A stretch of DNA of 31,774 nucleotides from Pseudomonadota bacterium (lineage in GTDB: Bacteria; Pseudomonadota; Alphaproteobacteria; Rhizobiales; Rhizobiaceae), in assembly GCA_023422735.1 (NCBI GenBank), contig JAFAGL010000236.1, positions 1 through 31,774 on the forward strand, in the 5' to 3' direction. The position numbers and the translations under genes are program-made. Numbering within the stretch: the first letter of the stretch is position 1; every line of letters starts with the position of its first letter. Of this stretch, positions 7,858 to 16,225 are shown piece after piece. The notes under the pieces were generated by a model, which saw only the letters and a program-made list of their open reading frames with translations, searched no databases and was not told where the DNA came from.

Positions 7858-8742
7858 TCAATCGCGTACAGCTTCCTTTCGCCAGTTGCCGGCCTGCATC
7901 ATGGCCTCCAGCGCCATGCGGTAGTCGGGAAATTCAAACCGATAGCCGGCCTCTTTCAGCCGGGCATTCGATACGCGCTTGTTGTCGCCATAAAAGGAGC
8001 GCGCCATCGGCGACATCTGCGCTTCCTCAAAGGGAATTTCCGGCGGTGGCGCCATGCCGAGAAGTCCGGCGGCATAGCAGATCACATCCTGCGGCGGGCC
8101 GGGTTCGTTATCGGCAATATTGAACGCCCCGCCCAGTTGCTTGCGCGCAAGAAACTCAGTGGCGCCTGCAATATCCTCGACATGGATCCGGTTAAACACC
8201 TGGCCTTGCTTGATCACGCGCTTCGCCACGCCATCCTCAAGCTTCATGAAGGCGTTGCGGCCGGGTCCATAGATGCCGGCCAGTCGCAGCAGTGCGACCG
8301 GGATGCCGCGCTCTGTCCCGAATTGCGTCCAAGCCTGTTCCGCCTGCACCCGTTCGCGACCGCGTTTGGAGGTGGGCGCGCGCGTGTCGTTCTCGCTCAC
8401 CCAATCGCCGCCATGGTCGCCATAAACGCCCACCGTCGAAAGATAGCCGATCCATTGCAAGGCTGGAGCATGGTCGCGCAAAAGATCGCCAGCCGCGTTC
8501 AAGACCGGGTCGCCTTCCGAACCGGGAGCGGCCGAAACAACAAGATGGGTGGTGCGTGCAAGCTCATCTGCGAGCGCATCCGGGATGCTGCCATTGAAGA
8601 CGAATGGCCTGATGCCAGCCTGCGTCAGGCGCGGGAAGTTTTCTTCCGAGCGTGTCGTGCCTGAAACCGGGATGTCGGATGCGGCCAGGCGACGGCCAAT
8701 GGCTCGTCCTGAAAAGCCTGCGCCGAAAATCAGGAACCGCAT
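7858..8742 (-). CDS. NAD(P)-dependent epimerase/reductase-like protein (atypical SDR)
   Basis: Rossmann-fold protein of the extended or atypical SDR group, similar in kind to E. coli YeeZ. With the start at 8742 it has 294 residues, beginning MRFLIFGAGFSGRAIGRRL with the nucleotide-binding GxGxxG-type loop at 7-12. YLSTVGVYGDHGG carries the SDR-like Tyr region, and LRLAGIYGPGRN and RIHVEDIAG are typical of sugar-nucleotide-epimerase-like proteins. Substrate unknown. ATG 8742 overlaps the queG stop codon (TAATG) and has GGAGA upstream, which is better than the ATG 36 bases earlier. The overlap implies co-translation with queG. Confidence 0.85.
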   Translation of the reverse strand: MRFLIFGAGFSGRAIGRRLAASDIPVSGTTRSEENFPRLTQAGIRPFVFNGSIPDALADELARTTHLVVSAAPGSEGDPVLNAAGDLLRDHAPALQWIGYLSTVGVYGDHGGDWVSENDTRAPTSKRGRERVQAEQAWTQFGTERGIPVALLRLAGIYGPGRNAFMKLEDGVAKRVIKQGQVFNRIHVEDIAGATEFLARKQLGGAFNIADNEPGPPQDVICYAAGLLGMAPPPEIPFEEAQMSPMARSFYGDNKRVSNARLKEAGYRFEFPDYRMALEAMMQAGNWRKEAVRD

Positions 8743-9896
8743 TATCCAATCTCCATGGCTGAACCCGCCATTTCCCATTCATCGCGAACGGTTTTGTCTG
8801 GCTCACCGCGCTGCTGCTGCGCCAGCGCCTGGAAATCCGCAGCGGGGAGCAGTTGCGACAGCGCCCAAACGGCTGCGCCGCGAACAAGCGGGTTCGGGTC
8901 GTCCAGAAGCGCTTTGCAGGGCGCGATCAAGGCATGGTCACCCGAATTGCCGGCCGCGACCAGCACATTGCGCAGGAAGCGGTCCCGGCCGATCCGCTTG
9001 ATTGGCGAACCGCTGAAAAGCGCACGAAAAGCCGGGTCGTCCAGCGTCAGCAGATGCCCAAGGCGTGGGGCGCGCAACTCGTCGCGGGCGGTGAATTTCG
9101 CTTCCCGCGCGATCTGGGCAAACTTGTTCCAGGGGCAGGCGGCAAGGCAGTCGTCGTAGCCATAGATCCGGTTGCCCAGCGCCTTGCGAAACTCATGCGG
9201 GATGGGCTCCTTGTTCTCAATGGTAAGATAGGAAATGCAGCGCCGTGCATCGAGCCGGTAGGGGGCGGGGAAGGCGGCGGTCGGGCAGGCATCCTGGCAG
9301 GCGGTGCAGCGCCCGCAATGGTCGATCACGGCAGTGTTGCGTTCGAGGTCGGCGGTGGTGAAGATCGAGCCCAGAAACAGCCAGGAGCCGAATCCGCGGC
9401 TGACGAGATTGGTGTGCTTGCCCTGCCAGCCAAGTCCCGCCTGGCCAGCAAGCGGCTTTTCCATCACGGGTGCAGTGTCGACAAAAACCTTCACATCGGC
9501 GCCGGCACGGGCCGCGAACTTGCCGGCAAGCATTTTCAGCTTGCCCTTCACCACATCGTGGTAATCCCGGTTCTGCGCATAAACGGAGATTGCCGCACGG
9601 TCCTTGCGTGGAAGAATGGCGCGGGGATCGCTGTCCGGTCCGTAATTCATGCCCAGCATGATGACGCTGCGCACGTCGCGCCACAATGTTTGCGGGTCGC
9701 CGCGCTCATCGGCCCGGCTTTCCAGCCAGTCCATTGAGCCATGATGGCCATTGGCCAGGAAAACCTGCAAACGCTTAGGTGCCTGCGGGATCGTGTCCGG
9801 TCCCGTCACGCCGATCGTGTCGAATCCGATTGCCCTTGCCTCGGCTTCGAGGAAAGCCCGCAACCGCGTCGCCCTCCCGGAAGCCGCAGCAGACAT
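8742..9896 (-). CDS. queG: Epoxyqueuosine reductase
   Basis: Cobalamin-dependent iron-sulfur enzyme that reduces epoxyqueuosine to queuosine at position 34 of tRNAs with GUN anticodons. The 384-residue protein has the catalytic-Asp block VFVDTAPVMEKPLA at 137-150 (Asp140), GLGWQGKHTN at 154-163, a first cluster motif CGRCTACQDACP with Cys194, 197, 200 and 204, and the second-cluster cysteines 220, 250 and 254 (DDCLAACPWNKF). The C-terminal 100 residues form HEAT-like repeats (NPLVRGAAVWALSQL). It lies two bases after gst and overlaps the following epimerase-like gene, so the three are probably one transcript. Confidence 0.96.
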   Translation of the reverse strand: MSAAASGRATRLRAFLEAEARAIGFDTIGVTGPDTIPQAPKRLQVFLANGHHGSMDWLESRADERGDPQTLWRDVRSVIMLGMNYGPDSDPRAILPRKDRAAISVYAQNRDYHDVVKGKLKMLAGKFAARAGADVKVFVDTAPVMEKPLAGQAGLGWQGKHTNLVSRGFGSWLFLGSIFTTADLERNTAVIDHCGRCTACQDACPTAAFPAPYRLDARRCISYLTIENKEPIPHEFRKALGNRIYGYDDCLAACPWNKFAQIAREAKFTARDELRAPRLGHLLTLDDPAFRALFSGSPIKRIGRDRFLRNVLVAAGNSGDHALIAPCKALLDDPNPLVRGAAVWALSQLLPAADFQALAQQQRGEPDKTVRDEWEMAGSAMEIG

Positions 9897-9898
9897 TG

Positions 9899-10591
9899 TC
9901 AGAAGTCCAGATCCGCGTAATGCGACGTCGGTGAGGTGCCGCGTACCCGATCGGCCAGGAGAGAGCGGAAGGCCGGACGCGATTTCATACGCGTATACCA
10001 GTCCTTGGCCGCCGGGTTGTCGCTCCAGTTTATCTCGCCAAGATAATCGAGCACGGAAAGCGTCGCGGCGCCTGCCATGTCGGCATAGGTGATGCGGTCG
10101 CCAGCCAGCCAGTTGCGCGTGCCAGCCAGCCAGTTGGTGTATTTCATATGCTGCTTGAGGTTGGCTCGGGCCGTCCGGATCGTCGCGGAATCGGGAGAGC
10201 CGCCACCTTCCGCCGATGACATTTGCGGCTTGTAAACCCGTTCGCGCACAAGCGGGCGGGTGACTTCGTTCTCCGTTTTGGTGAGATACCAGTCCACCAA
10301 CCGACGTATTTCTGCGCGGTCGATCGATGTATCGGCGAACAAGCGCCGCTCGCGCTTCAACACACCGCGGGTTTCATCGACATATTCGGAGATAACGGTT
10401 CCGCCAATGATCGGCATGTCGCCTTCCGCAAGCAGAACCGGAATCGACCCCGCCGGATTGAGGCTGAGAAATTCCTTGCGCCGGGCCCATGGCTTTTCCT
10501 CGATCAAGGCGAGTTCTTCGCCATATTCGCCGAAGATAAGGCGTATGTACCGGCTGGCGGCGGACATTGGATGATGAAATAGGGTCAGCAT
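9899..10591 (-). CDS. Glutathione S-transferase family protein
   Basis: Cytosolic GST-fold protein of 230 residues. The N-terminal thioredoxin-like domain starts MLTLFHHPMSAASRYIRL, where a Ser near position 10-13 may activate glutathione, followed by LNPAGSIPVLL (the cis-Pro loop that binds the glutathione backbone) and the GGTVISEYVDE glutathione-binding Glu/Ser pair as I-S-E. The helical C-terminal domain has WLAGDRITYADMAGAA, the N-capping box common to GSTs. Substrate unknown. I chose ATG 10591 because the family begins there; the 75 codons upstream are in a non-homologous leader. It starts the gst-queG-epimerase group and is divergent from uppP across about 210 bases. Confidence 0.9.
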   Translation of the reverse strand: MLTLFHHPMSAASRYIRLIFGEYGEELALIEEKPWARRKEFLSLNPAGSIPVLLAEGDMPIIGGTVISEYVDETRGVLKRERRLFADTSIDRAEIRRLVDWYLTKTENEVTRPLVRERVYKPQMSSAEGGGSPDSATIRTARANLKQHMKYTNWLAGTRNWLAGDRITYADMAGAATLSVLDYLGEINWSDNPAAKDWYTRMKSRPAFRSLLADRVRGTSPTSHYADLDF

Positions 10592-10800
10592 TTCCGCAAC
10601 TGAGGTGAGTGGCTGGTGTTCGACCGGCAAACCCGGTAATGGCCGCAAGGTATGAAGGCGGCTTGTGCTGCTCGTATAGGATTTGTTGCAGGCGCTGACA
10701 AGCAAGGGCGATGCGTCAACACGGTTCGGGCAAGGTTCAGGCGCGATGAAGAGCGCGATAACAGACCGGTGCCGGAACTTCGGCTGGAAGGTATTTCCCG

Positions 10801-11607
10801 ATGGCAGACCAGACAATCGTTGAAGCGCTTCTTCTCGGCGCCCTTGAAGGCTTGACGGAATTTCTTCCCGTGTCTTCCACAGGGCATCTCTTGCTGGTTG
10901 GGCACTTCATGGGTTTCGAATCAACCGGCAAGTCCTTCGAGGTTTTGATCCAGCTTGGCGCCATTCTCGCAATTCTGTCGGTTTATTTCGGCCGGTTGTG
11001 GGGCATGCTGGTAGCGTTGCCCCGTGATCGTCGTACGCAGCATTTCGTCCTCGGCATTTTATGCGCATTTATGCCGGCCGCCGTGATCGGCATGATCGCG
11101 CACGATTTCATCAAGACGGTACTTTTCGAATCGCCGATGACGATCTGCATCGCGCTGATATTGGGCGGTTTGGTATTGCTTTGGGTGGACCGTAGAAAGA
11201 TCGAGCCGATCTATCACGATGTCACGGAATATCCGCTTTCCTTGTGTCTGAAGATTGGCCTCTTTCAATGCCTCGCGATGATCCCGGGAACGTCACGGTC
11301 GGGTTCGACAATTGTCGGTGCCTTATTGTTGGGTGCAGACAAGCGCTCTGCTGCCGAATTTTCTTTCTTCCTTGCCATGCCGACCATGGCTGGCGCCTTT
11401 ACGCTGGATCTGATCAAGAATCGTGATGTTCTGTCGGCTGCCGACCTGCCCATTATCGGTGCAGGTTTCATCGCAGCCTTTATCGTGGCTGTGATCGTGG
11501 TTCGCTCTTTGCTCGATTATATTTCGAAGCGTGGCTACGCCTTGTTCGGCTGGTGGCGACTGTTGGTGGGCAGCTTGGGTCTGATCGCGCTTCTGGCCCT
11601 TGGCTGA
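10801..11607 (+). CDS. uppP: Undecaprenyl-diphosphatase (BacA family)
   Basis: Integral membrane phosphatase that regenerates undecaprenyl phosphate, the lipid carrier of peptidoglycan and O-antigen units; overexpression gives bacitracin resistance in the family. The 268 residues contain LEGLTEFLPVSSTGHL near 15-30 with the catalytic Glu-rich helix and His, a second signature MIPGTSRSGSTI near 160-171 with the catalytic Arg, and about eight hydrophobic helices. The start is fixed by GGAAGG nine bases before ATG. It is transcribed alone on the plus strand and converges on the NDUFA9-like gene with a 13-base gap. Confidence 0.97.
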   Translation: MADQTIVEALLLGALEGLTEFLPVSSTGHLLLVGHFMGFESTGKSFEVLIQLGAILAILSVYFGRLWGMLVALPRDRRTQHFVLGILCAFMPAAVIGMIAHDFIKTVLFESPMTICIALILGGLVLLWVDRRKIEPIYHDVTEYPLSLCLKIGLFQCLAMIPGTSRSGSTIVGALLLGADKRSAAEFSFFLAMPTMAGAFTLDLIKNRDVLSAADLPIIGAGFIAAFIVAVIVVRSLLDYISKRGYALFGWWRLLVGSLGLIALLALG

Positions 11608-11614
11608 ACTGCCC

Positions 11615-11643
11615 CGCGGGTCAGGCGTGTTTGCCGACCCGCG
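11615..11643. terminator. Stem-loop between convergent uppP and NDUFA9-like genes
   Basis: CGCGGGTC at 11615-11622 pairs perfectly with GACCCGCG at 11636-11643, and the inner GGC/GCC extends the stem past a single bulged A. It spans the 13-base gap and the last codons of the minus-strand gene. No T tract follows on either side, so it would be a hairpin pause or 3'-end stabiliser rather than a classic intrinsic terminator. Confidence 0.5.
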
Positions 11644-12598
11644 TATATTGCCCGGCCAGCCGGTAACGCCACAAATAGCTTGGGAGAACCGCATCCAGCG
11701 TTTCTGCCTTGACACCCAGCCCATTCAGCGTATGTCCGGTTTTCTCGGCTTCGGGCGAAACGACATTGTCGTTACGCAGCATCGTCACCTGATCCGAGGT
11801 GAGGAGGCCACCGGGAAGCTTTTCCAGGATAGCACCCTGGAGTTGTGCGAGAGGCCAAGGCACGGAAATGAGAACGCGTTTGCGGTCAATCACTTCCAGC
11901 ATATGTTCCAGGCAAGCGCGGAATGTCAGCACTTCTGCGCCGCCGAGTTCATAAATCTGGCCAGCCTCAAGCTGGCCGTCAACAGAACGCGCAACCGCTT
12001 CCGCGACATCGCCGACATATACGGGCTGCAACAGCGTTTCCCCGCCACCGATCAGCGGAAGGGCGGGTGAATAGCGCGCCATATTGGCGAAGCGATTGAA
12101 GAAATTGTCTTCGGGGCCGAACACGATGGAAGGGCGCAACACAACAGAATTCGGTAAGGTTCCGAACACGGCGGTTTCGCCCTTGGCCTTGCTCTGGCCG
12201 TAAATAGACTGCGAATCGTCAGCTGCGCCGATGGCCGAAAGATGCGTCAATGGAGCACCAACCGATCGCGCAGCTTCTGCAACGGCCCGAGCGCCGAAAT
12301 CATGCACCGCATCGAAAGTCTGGCGACCGCTTTCAAACAAAACACCGACAGCGTTGACAACGAAGTCAGCGCCTTGCACGGCACGGTCTACCGATGCGCG
12401 TTGACGCAAATTGGCCTGGACGGGCTGGACCTGTCCGACATTTCCGAGAGGCTGCGTAAAATTGGCAAGCTCGGGACGGCGACAAGCCACGCGCACCTGG
12501 TATCCCCGCTTTGCAAGGGCACGAACGATATGTCGGCCGATAAATCCTGAACCGCCAAAAACGGTGACAAGCTTGGGGGTATCCTTAATGGTAGTCAT
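11621..12598 (-). CDS. NDUFA9-like NAD(P)-binding protein of complex I family
   Basis: Atypical SDR of 325 residues that in alphaproteobacteria is the counterpart of the mitochondrial complex I accessory subunit NDUFA9. The N terminus has VTVFGGSGFIGRHIVRAL, a GxxGxxG dinucleotide loop at about 14-20, followed by RVACRRPE for NADP phosphate recognition, VVNAVGVL, THLSAIGAAD and YGQSKAKGE with the SDR Tyr-Lys pair, then VLRPSIVFGPEDNFFNRFA and PVYVGDVAEAV. The role in bacteria is unproven; association with NADH dehydrogenase assembly or quinone-linked chemistry is inferred from the family name. ATG 12598 has GGAG eight bases upstream, and a sigma-70-like promoter lies about 40 bases further up. 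Confidence 0.9.
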   Translation of the reverse strand: MTTIKDTPKLVTVFGGSGFIGRHIVRALAKRGYQVRVACRRPELANFTQPLGNVGQVQPVQANLRQRASVDRAVQGADFVVNAVGVLFESGRQTFDAVHDFGARAVAEAARSVGAPLTHLSAIGAADDSQSIYGQSKAKGETAVFGTLPNSVVLRPSIVFGPEDNFFNRFANMARYSPALPLIGGGETLLQPVYVGDVAEAVARSVDGQLEAGQIYELGGAEVLTFRACLEHMLEVIDRKRVLISVPWPLAQLQGAILEKLPGGLLTSDQVTMLRNDNVVSPEAEKTGHTLNGLGVKAETLDAVLPSYLWRYRLAGQYTRVGKHA

Positions 12599-12637
12599 GA
12601 TCGGGTCTCCGACGCGCAGATGCCTGTGTCGCTCAGC

Positions 12638-12665
12638 GATATATTCGCTTTATTCAGGAAGGCAA
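12638..12665 (-). promoter_or_regulatory. Candidate sigma-70 promoter for the NDUFA9-like gene
   Basis: On the minus strand TTGCCT (-35) and TATATC (-10) are separated by 16 bases and end 39 bases before the start codon at 12598. The match is reasonable but not perfect. Confidence 0.4.
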
Positions 12666-12705
12666 AGGGTGGAGTTATTCATATCACGAAAGCCGTGAGG
12701 CATGA

Positions 12706-12734
12706 AAAAACCCCGCCAGATAAGCGGGGTTTTT
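12706..12734 (-). terminator. Intrinsic terminator of csbD
   Basis: CCCCGC at 12711-12716 and GCGGGG at 12724-12729 flank a 7-base loop. On the minus strand the stem is followed by six T, and A/T runs on both sides extend it. It lies 20 bases after the csbD stop and separates csbD from the downstream NDUFA9-like gene. Confidence 0.9.
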
Positions 12735-12754
12735 GAAACTATCTGAGAAACCTA

Positions 12755-12952
12755 TCAGCTGCGGGAAAGCCAATCGTCGATTTCCTTGTCGGCCGCATCC
12801 TGAGCATGGCCGTAACGTTCCTGGATCCGCCCGGCCAGCTGGCGACGGTTACCCTTGATGACATCGAGGTCATCATTGGTCAGCTTACCCCATTGGGTCT
12901 GAACCTTGCCCTTGAACTGTTCCCAATTGCCTTCGACCTGATCCCAATTCAT
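12755..12952 (-). CDS. CsbD family stress protein
   Basis: Small hydrophilic protein of 65 residues. MNWDQVEGNWEQFKGKVQTQ, WGKLTNDDLDVIKGNR and LAGRIQERYG are the CsbD family core (CsbD-like, general-stress protein of unknown mechanism). ATG 12952 is chosen because AAGGAAGGA lies six bases upstream and the family always starts here; the open frame continues upstream without homology. An EcfG-type promoter at 13012-13036 and a strong terminator make it a single-gene unit of the alphaproteobacterial general stress response. Confidence 0.95.
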   Translation of the reverse strand: MNWDQVEGNWEQFKGKVQTQWGKLTNDDLDVIKGNRRQLAGRIQERYGHAQDAADKEIDDWLSRS

Positions 12953-13011
12953 ATCATGTCCTTCCTTGTAATTTTTCCTCAGGCGGAGCGGATCATCCGC
13001 CTTGCCAATAT

Positions 13012-13036
13012 AACGGTTGGGCACGAATGAGGTTCC
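13012..13036 (-). promoter_or_regulatory. EcfG (general stress sigma factor) promoter of csbD
   Basis: On the minus strand GGAAC (complement of 13032-13036) and CGTT (complement of 13012-13015) are separated by exactly 16 bases. This matches the GGAAC-N16/17-CGTT consensus of EcfG/RpoE2-type sigma factors in Rhizobiales. It lies 60 bases before the csbD start, and CsbD proteins are typical members of that regulon. Confidence 0.8.
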
Positions 13037-13137
13037 CGCCTGGTGCAGGCTCCGTGGATCAAGGCTTGTTGAGTTGACCTCGCGCGAAACGTGAACTTGA
13101 TGCGCAATGTCTAGTTTCAACAATCTGGAGTATCCGA

Positions 13138-13584
13138 TTGAATCTCCCTCCATCCAATCGCCGTCTCTTCATTCCCGCGCTGGGCGGCCTTTACAGTAGC
13201 GCCCATGAAGGTGCTGAAACCTTATTGCGCGTCGTCGCAGGTCTCACCCTGGTGACCCACGGCTACAGCAAGATCATGAATCCATTTGGCGCCGCCGGTA
13301 TGGTTGAAAGCCTTGGCTTTTATCCCGGCGCGTTCTGGTCGCTTCTATTATCGGCCACCGAGTTCTTCGGCGGCATCTTCATTGCTATCGGCTTCCTGAC
13401 GCGTCCTTCGGCTTTTGCAGCCTTCTTCGTTCTGATGGTGACGGTTTATTTCCATTGGATCGTGAAGTCGGAAGGTTATTCCGGCGCTGAACTGTCGATC
13501 ATCTGGGCGGCGATCATGCTGTTCTTCGCCATTCGTGGCGGCAACCGCCATTCGGTGGATGCAAAGATCGGCCGCGAATTCTGA
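13138..13584 (+). CDS. DoxX family membrane protein
   Basis: Inner-membrane protein of 148 residues with about four hydrophobic helices (LLRVVAGLTLVTHGY, FWSLLLSATEFFGGIFIAIG, AAFFVLMVTVYFHWI, IIWAAIMLFFAI). The arrangement, with THGYSK after the first helix and GFLTRPSA between helices, is that of the DoxX/DoxD-like family. Some members help oxidoreductase or redox-sensing complexes; no specific role is visible here. The start is TTG 13138, with CTGGAG eight bases before it; no ATG in frame gives a complete first helix. It lies head to head with csbD and ends at a shared bidirectional terminator facing rpsA. Confidence 0.88.
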   Translation: MNLPPSNRRLFIPALGGLYSSAHEGAETLLRVVAGLTLVTHGYSKIMNPFGAAGMVESLGFYPGAFWSLLLSATEFFGGIFIAIGFLTRPSAFAAFFVLMVTVYFHWIVKSEGYSGAELSIIWAAIMLFFAIRGGNRHSVDAKIGREF

Positions 13585-13612
13585 TCGGCGCCGAGCAAGA
13601 TCGTCAGACAAG

Positions 13613-13647
13613 AAAAAACCCCGCGGGATCGCTCCGGCGGGGTTTTT
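13613..13647. terminator. Bidirectional terminator between DoxX gene and rpsA
   Basis: CCCCGC at 13619-13624 pairs with GCGGGG at 13637-13642, with an inner GGA/TCC extension. Six A precede it and five T follow, so it can terminate on both strands. It lies between the convergent DoxX gene (ends 13584) and rpsA (ends 13670). Confidence 0.92.
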
Positions 13648-13669
13648 GTTTGGTTCGAGAAGCCTTGGC

Positions 13670-15367
13670 TTAGTTGCCGCGGTTCTTGAGGGCTGCGCCC
13701 AGGATGTCGCCGAGCGACGCGCCTGAGTCGGTCGAGCCGTATTGTGCGACGGCTTCCTTTTCCTCAGCGATTTCCAGCGCCTTGATGGAAACCTGCAGGC
13801 GACGGGTCTTCTTGTCGAACGAGATCACGCGTGCATCGACCTTCTGGCCGACCGAGAAACGCTCTGGGCGCTGCTCGTCGCGGTCGCGCGACAGATCGGA
13901 ACGACGAATGAAGCTTTCCATGTCGTGATCGACCAGCTTCACTTCGAGACCGCCATCGGTGATCGCGGTAACTTCGCAGGTTACGATCGCATTCTTGCGC
14001 AGATCGCCTGACGAAGCAGCTTCGCCGATGGCATCCTTGCCGAGCTGCTTGATGCCGAGAGAGATACGCTCTTTCTCAACATCAACGTCGAGAACCTGAG
14101 CCGTAACCATCTCGCCGCGGTTGTATTCCTCGATGACCTGTTCGCCCGGACGGTTCCAGTCGAGATCCGAGAGGTGAACCATGCCGTCGACATCGCCATC
14201 GAGACCGATGAACAGGCCGAACTCGGTCTTGTTCTTGACCTCGCCCTCGACCTGGGTGCCAACCGGATGGTTGCGCGCGAAGGCTTCCCATGGGTTCTCC
14301 AGGGTCTGCTTGAGACCGAGCGAGATACGGCGCTTGGATGGATCGACTTCCAGAACGACCACATCGACCTGCTGGGTGGTCGACAGGATCTTGCCCGGAT
14401 GCACGTTCTTCTTCGTCCAAGACATTTCCGAAACGTGGATCAGGCCTTCGATGCCTGGCTCCAGTTCCACGAAGGCACCGTAGTCGGTGATGTTCGTGAC
14501 AGTGCCGGAGATCTTCTTGCCGATCGGGAACTTCGTGCCGATGTCGGACCACGGATCGCTCTCGAGCTGCTTCATGCCGAGCGAGATGCGGTGAGTTTCC
14601 TGGTTGATGCGGATGATCTGCACCTTGACCGACTGACCGATGTTGAGGATCTCGGTCGGATGGTTGACGCGGCGCCATGCCATGTCGGTCACGTGGAGCA
14701 GGCCGTCAATGCCGCCGAGGTCGACGAATGCACCGTAATCGGTGATGTTCTTGACCACACCCTCGACCACCTGACCTTCTTCGAGGTTCTGGACAATCTC
14801 GGAACGCTGTTCTGCGCGGCTTTCTTCGAGAACGGTACGACGCGAAACAACGATGTTGCCACGACGACGATCCATCTTGAGGATCTCGAAAGGCTGCGGG
14901 TTGTGCATCAGCGGGGTGACGTCGCGGATCGGACGGATGTCGACCTGCGAACGCGGCAGGAAGGCAACAGCGCCGTCGAGATCGACCGTGAAGCCGCCCT
15001 TGACCTGGTTGAAGATGATGCCTTCAACGCGCTCATTGGCGCTGAACTTCTCTTCGAGACGAACCCAGCTTTCTTCGCGGCGAGCTTTGTCGCGCGACAG
15101 CATGGCTTCGCCCAGCGCGTTTTCGATGCGCTCGACATAGACTTCAACCGTGTCGCCGACCTTCAACTGGCCGTCCTTGGCCTTGGCGCCGAATTCCTTC
15201 AGCGGCACGCGGCCTTCGACCTTGAGGCCGACATCGATGATCGCCATGTCTTTTTCAATGGCGGTAACGGTACCCTTGACGACCGAACCTTCCGAAGAGG
15301 CGTTTTCGGAAAAGGACTCTTCGAGCAAGCTCGCGAAATCGTCGCGGGATGGAGTAGCTTTCGACAT
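13670..15367 (-). CDS. rpsA: 30S ribosomal protein S1
   Basis: Binds the 5' untranslated part of mRNAs and brings them to the 30S subunit. The 565-residue protein has six S1 (OB-fold) repeats, at roughly 27-93, 110-176, 197-265, 282-352, 369-439 and 456-525; the third to fifth carry the canonical VKNITDYGAFVDL, VTNITDYGAFVEL and VKNKTEFGLFIGL strands and end with RISLGMKQL or RISLGLKQ. ATG 15367 has AGGAG six bases upstream; the extra 30 codons in frame before it are proline-rich and not homologous. It lies downstream of cmk with a 198-base leader, the usual alphaproteobacterial order. Confidence 0.98.
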   Translation of the reverse strand: MSKATPSRDDFASLLEESFSENASSEGSVVKGTVTAIEKDMAIIDVGLKVEGRVPLKEFGAKAKDGQLKVGDTVEVYVERIENALGEAMLSRDKARREESWVRLEEKFSANERVEGIIFNQVKGGFTVDLDGAVAFLPRSQVDIRPIRDVTPLMHNPQPFEILKMDRRRGNIVVSRRTVLEESRAEQRSEIVQNLEEGQVVEGVVKNITDYGAFVDLGGIDGLLHVTDMAWRRVNHPTEILNIGQSVKVQIIRINQETHRISLGMKQLESDPWSDIGTKFPIGKKISGTVTNITDYGAFVELEPGIEGLIHVSEMSWTKKNVHPGKILSTTQQVDVVVLEVDPSKRRISLGLKQTLENPWEAFARNHPVGTQVEGEVKNKTEFGLFIGLDGDVDGMVHLSDLDWNRPGEQVIEEYNRGEMVTAQVLDVDVEKERISLGIKQLGKDAIGEAASSGDLRKNAIVTCEVTAITDGGLEVKLVDHDMESFIRRSDLSRDRDEQRPERFSVGQKVDARVISFDKKTRRLQVSIKALEIAEEKEAVAQYGSTDSGASLGDILGAALKNRGN

Positions 15368-15529
15368 ATAATCTCCTGGGAGGCCGCTTGTCCCGTATCC
15401 CGGGGGCGGCGGCGCCGTGGGTTCGTGTTGCGTTTGCCTGTCACTCATTCCGGGCAATCAATGCCCTGGGCTGCGGTCACGCAGCGGTCCGGCGCATGAA
15501 TGCTTGGCAGGCGGGTTTAGATTTTCCCC

Positions 15530-15552
15530 AATATAGAAACGGTTGGCCTTTT
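15530..15552 (-). promoter_or_regulatory. Candidate promoter between cmk and rpsA
   Basis: TATATT (complement of 15530-15535) is a good -10 box about 160 bases before the rpsA start. The hexamer 17 bases upstream is a poor -35. A short GGGCA-N5-TGCCC stem follows further down the leader. The long spacing between cmk and rpsA makes a separate rpsA promoter plausible; this one is only a candidate. Confidence 0.3.
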
Positions 15553-15565
15553 GAACCATGCCATT

Positions 15566-16225
15566 TCAAACGGATCGAATCCTGTTTCTCGAAGAAAAAG
15601 CATCGTCGATGATCGCTATTGCCTCAGAAAACGCGGCTTCTATACTCATTTGCGACGTATCGAGCAAGTGGGCGTCCTCGGCGGGGCGCAGGGGCGAGTC
15701 TTCGCGACCCATGTCGCGCGCATCGCGGCGCTCGATATCGGCAAGAATCGTTTCGTAACTTTCCGTGCTGCCACGTGCCTGCATTTCGTTGAAACGCCGG
15801 GTTGCGCGCACTTCCGGGGAAGCAACCACATAAAGTTTCACATTGGCGTCCGGGCACACCACCGTGCCGATATCGCGACCGTCGAGAATGGCGCCCGGCA
15901 TCCGGCCTGCAAATTCGCGCTGCTTGTCCACCAGGATGCGGCGTACGCCCGGCATCACGGCGACCTTGGATGCACCTTCGCCGATCGCATGTTGGGAAAG
16001 CGTGTCGCGATCCATTTCGCCAAGATCGATCTGGCGTGCTGCCGTTTCAGCGGCTGAAACATTGTCCAGTGGCAGGCCATATTGCAGAAGGCGGTGCGCG
16101 ACGGCTCGGTAGGTCAAGCCTGTGTCCAGGTGATGCAGCGTGTAATGGGTGGCGAGCTGGCGCCCCAGCGTGCCCTTGCCGGATGCTGCCGGCCCGTCGA
16201 TTGCGATAACGAAAGGCGCACTCAT
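15566..16225 (-). CDS. cmk: Cytidylate kinase
   Basis: Phosphorylates CMP and dCMP with ATP. The 219 residues begin with the P-loop IAIDGPAASGKGT (8-20), then LDTGLTYRAVA in the NMP-binding domain, LDGRDIGTVVCPDA with the CMP-binding Arg-Asp, and the lid region RATRRFNEM, all typical of bacterial Cmk. The start overlaps the stop of the upstream SDR gene as ATGA, indicating coupled translation. rpsA follows, as in most alphaproteobacteria. Confidence 0.97.
   Translation of the reverse strand: MSAPFVIAIDGPAASGKGTLGRQLATHYTLHHLDTGLTYRAVAHRLLQYGLPLDNVSAAETAARQIDLGEMDRDTLSQHAIGEGASKVAVMPGVRRILVDKQREFAGRMPGAILDGRDIGTVVCPDANVKLYVVASPEVRATRRFNEMQARGSTESYETILADIERRDARDMGREDSPLRPAEDAHLLDTSQMSIEAAFSEAIAIIDDAFSSRNRIRSV

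Noticed and set aside
7483..8664. 393-codon plus-strand frame opposite mepA and the epimerase-like gene
   Set aside because: Mirror of two well supported minus-strand genes.
14174..15499. 441-codon open frame on the plus strand across rpsA
   Set aside because: It is antisense to the certain rpsA gene; the translation is rich in Asp/His/Leu as expected of a mirror frame and resembles no family.
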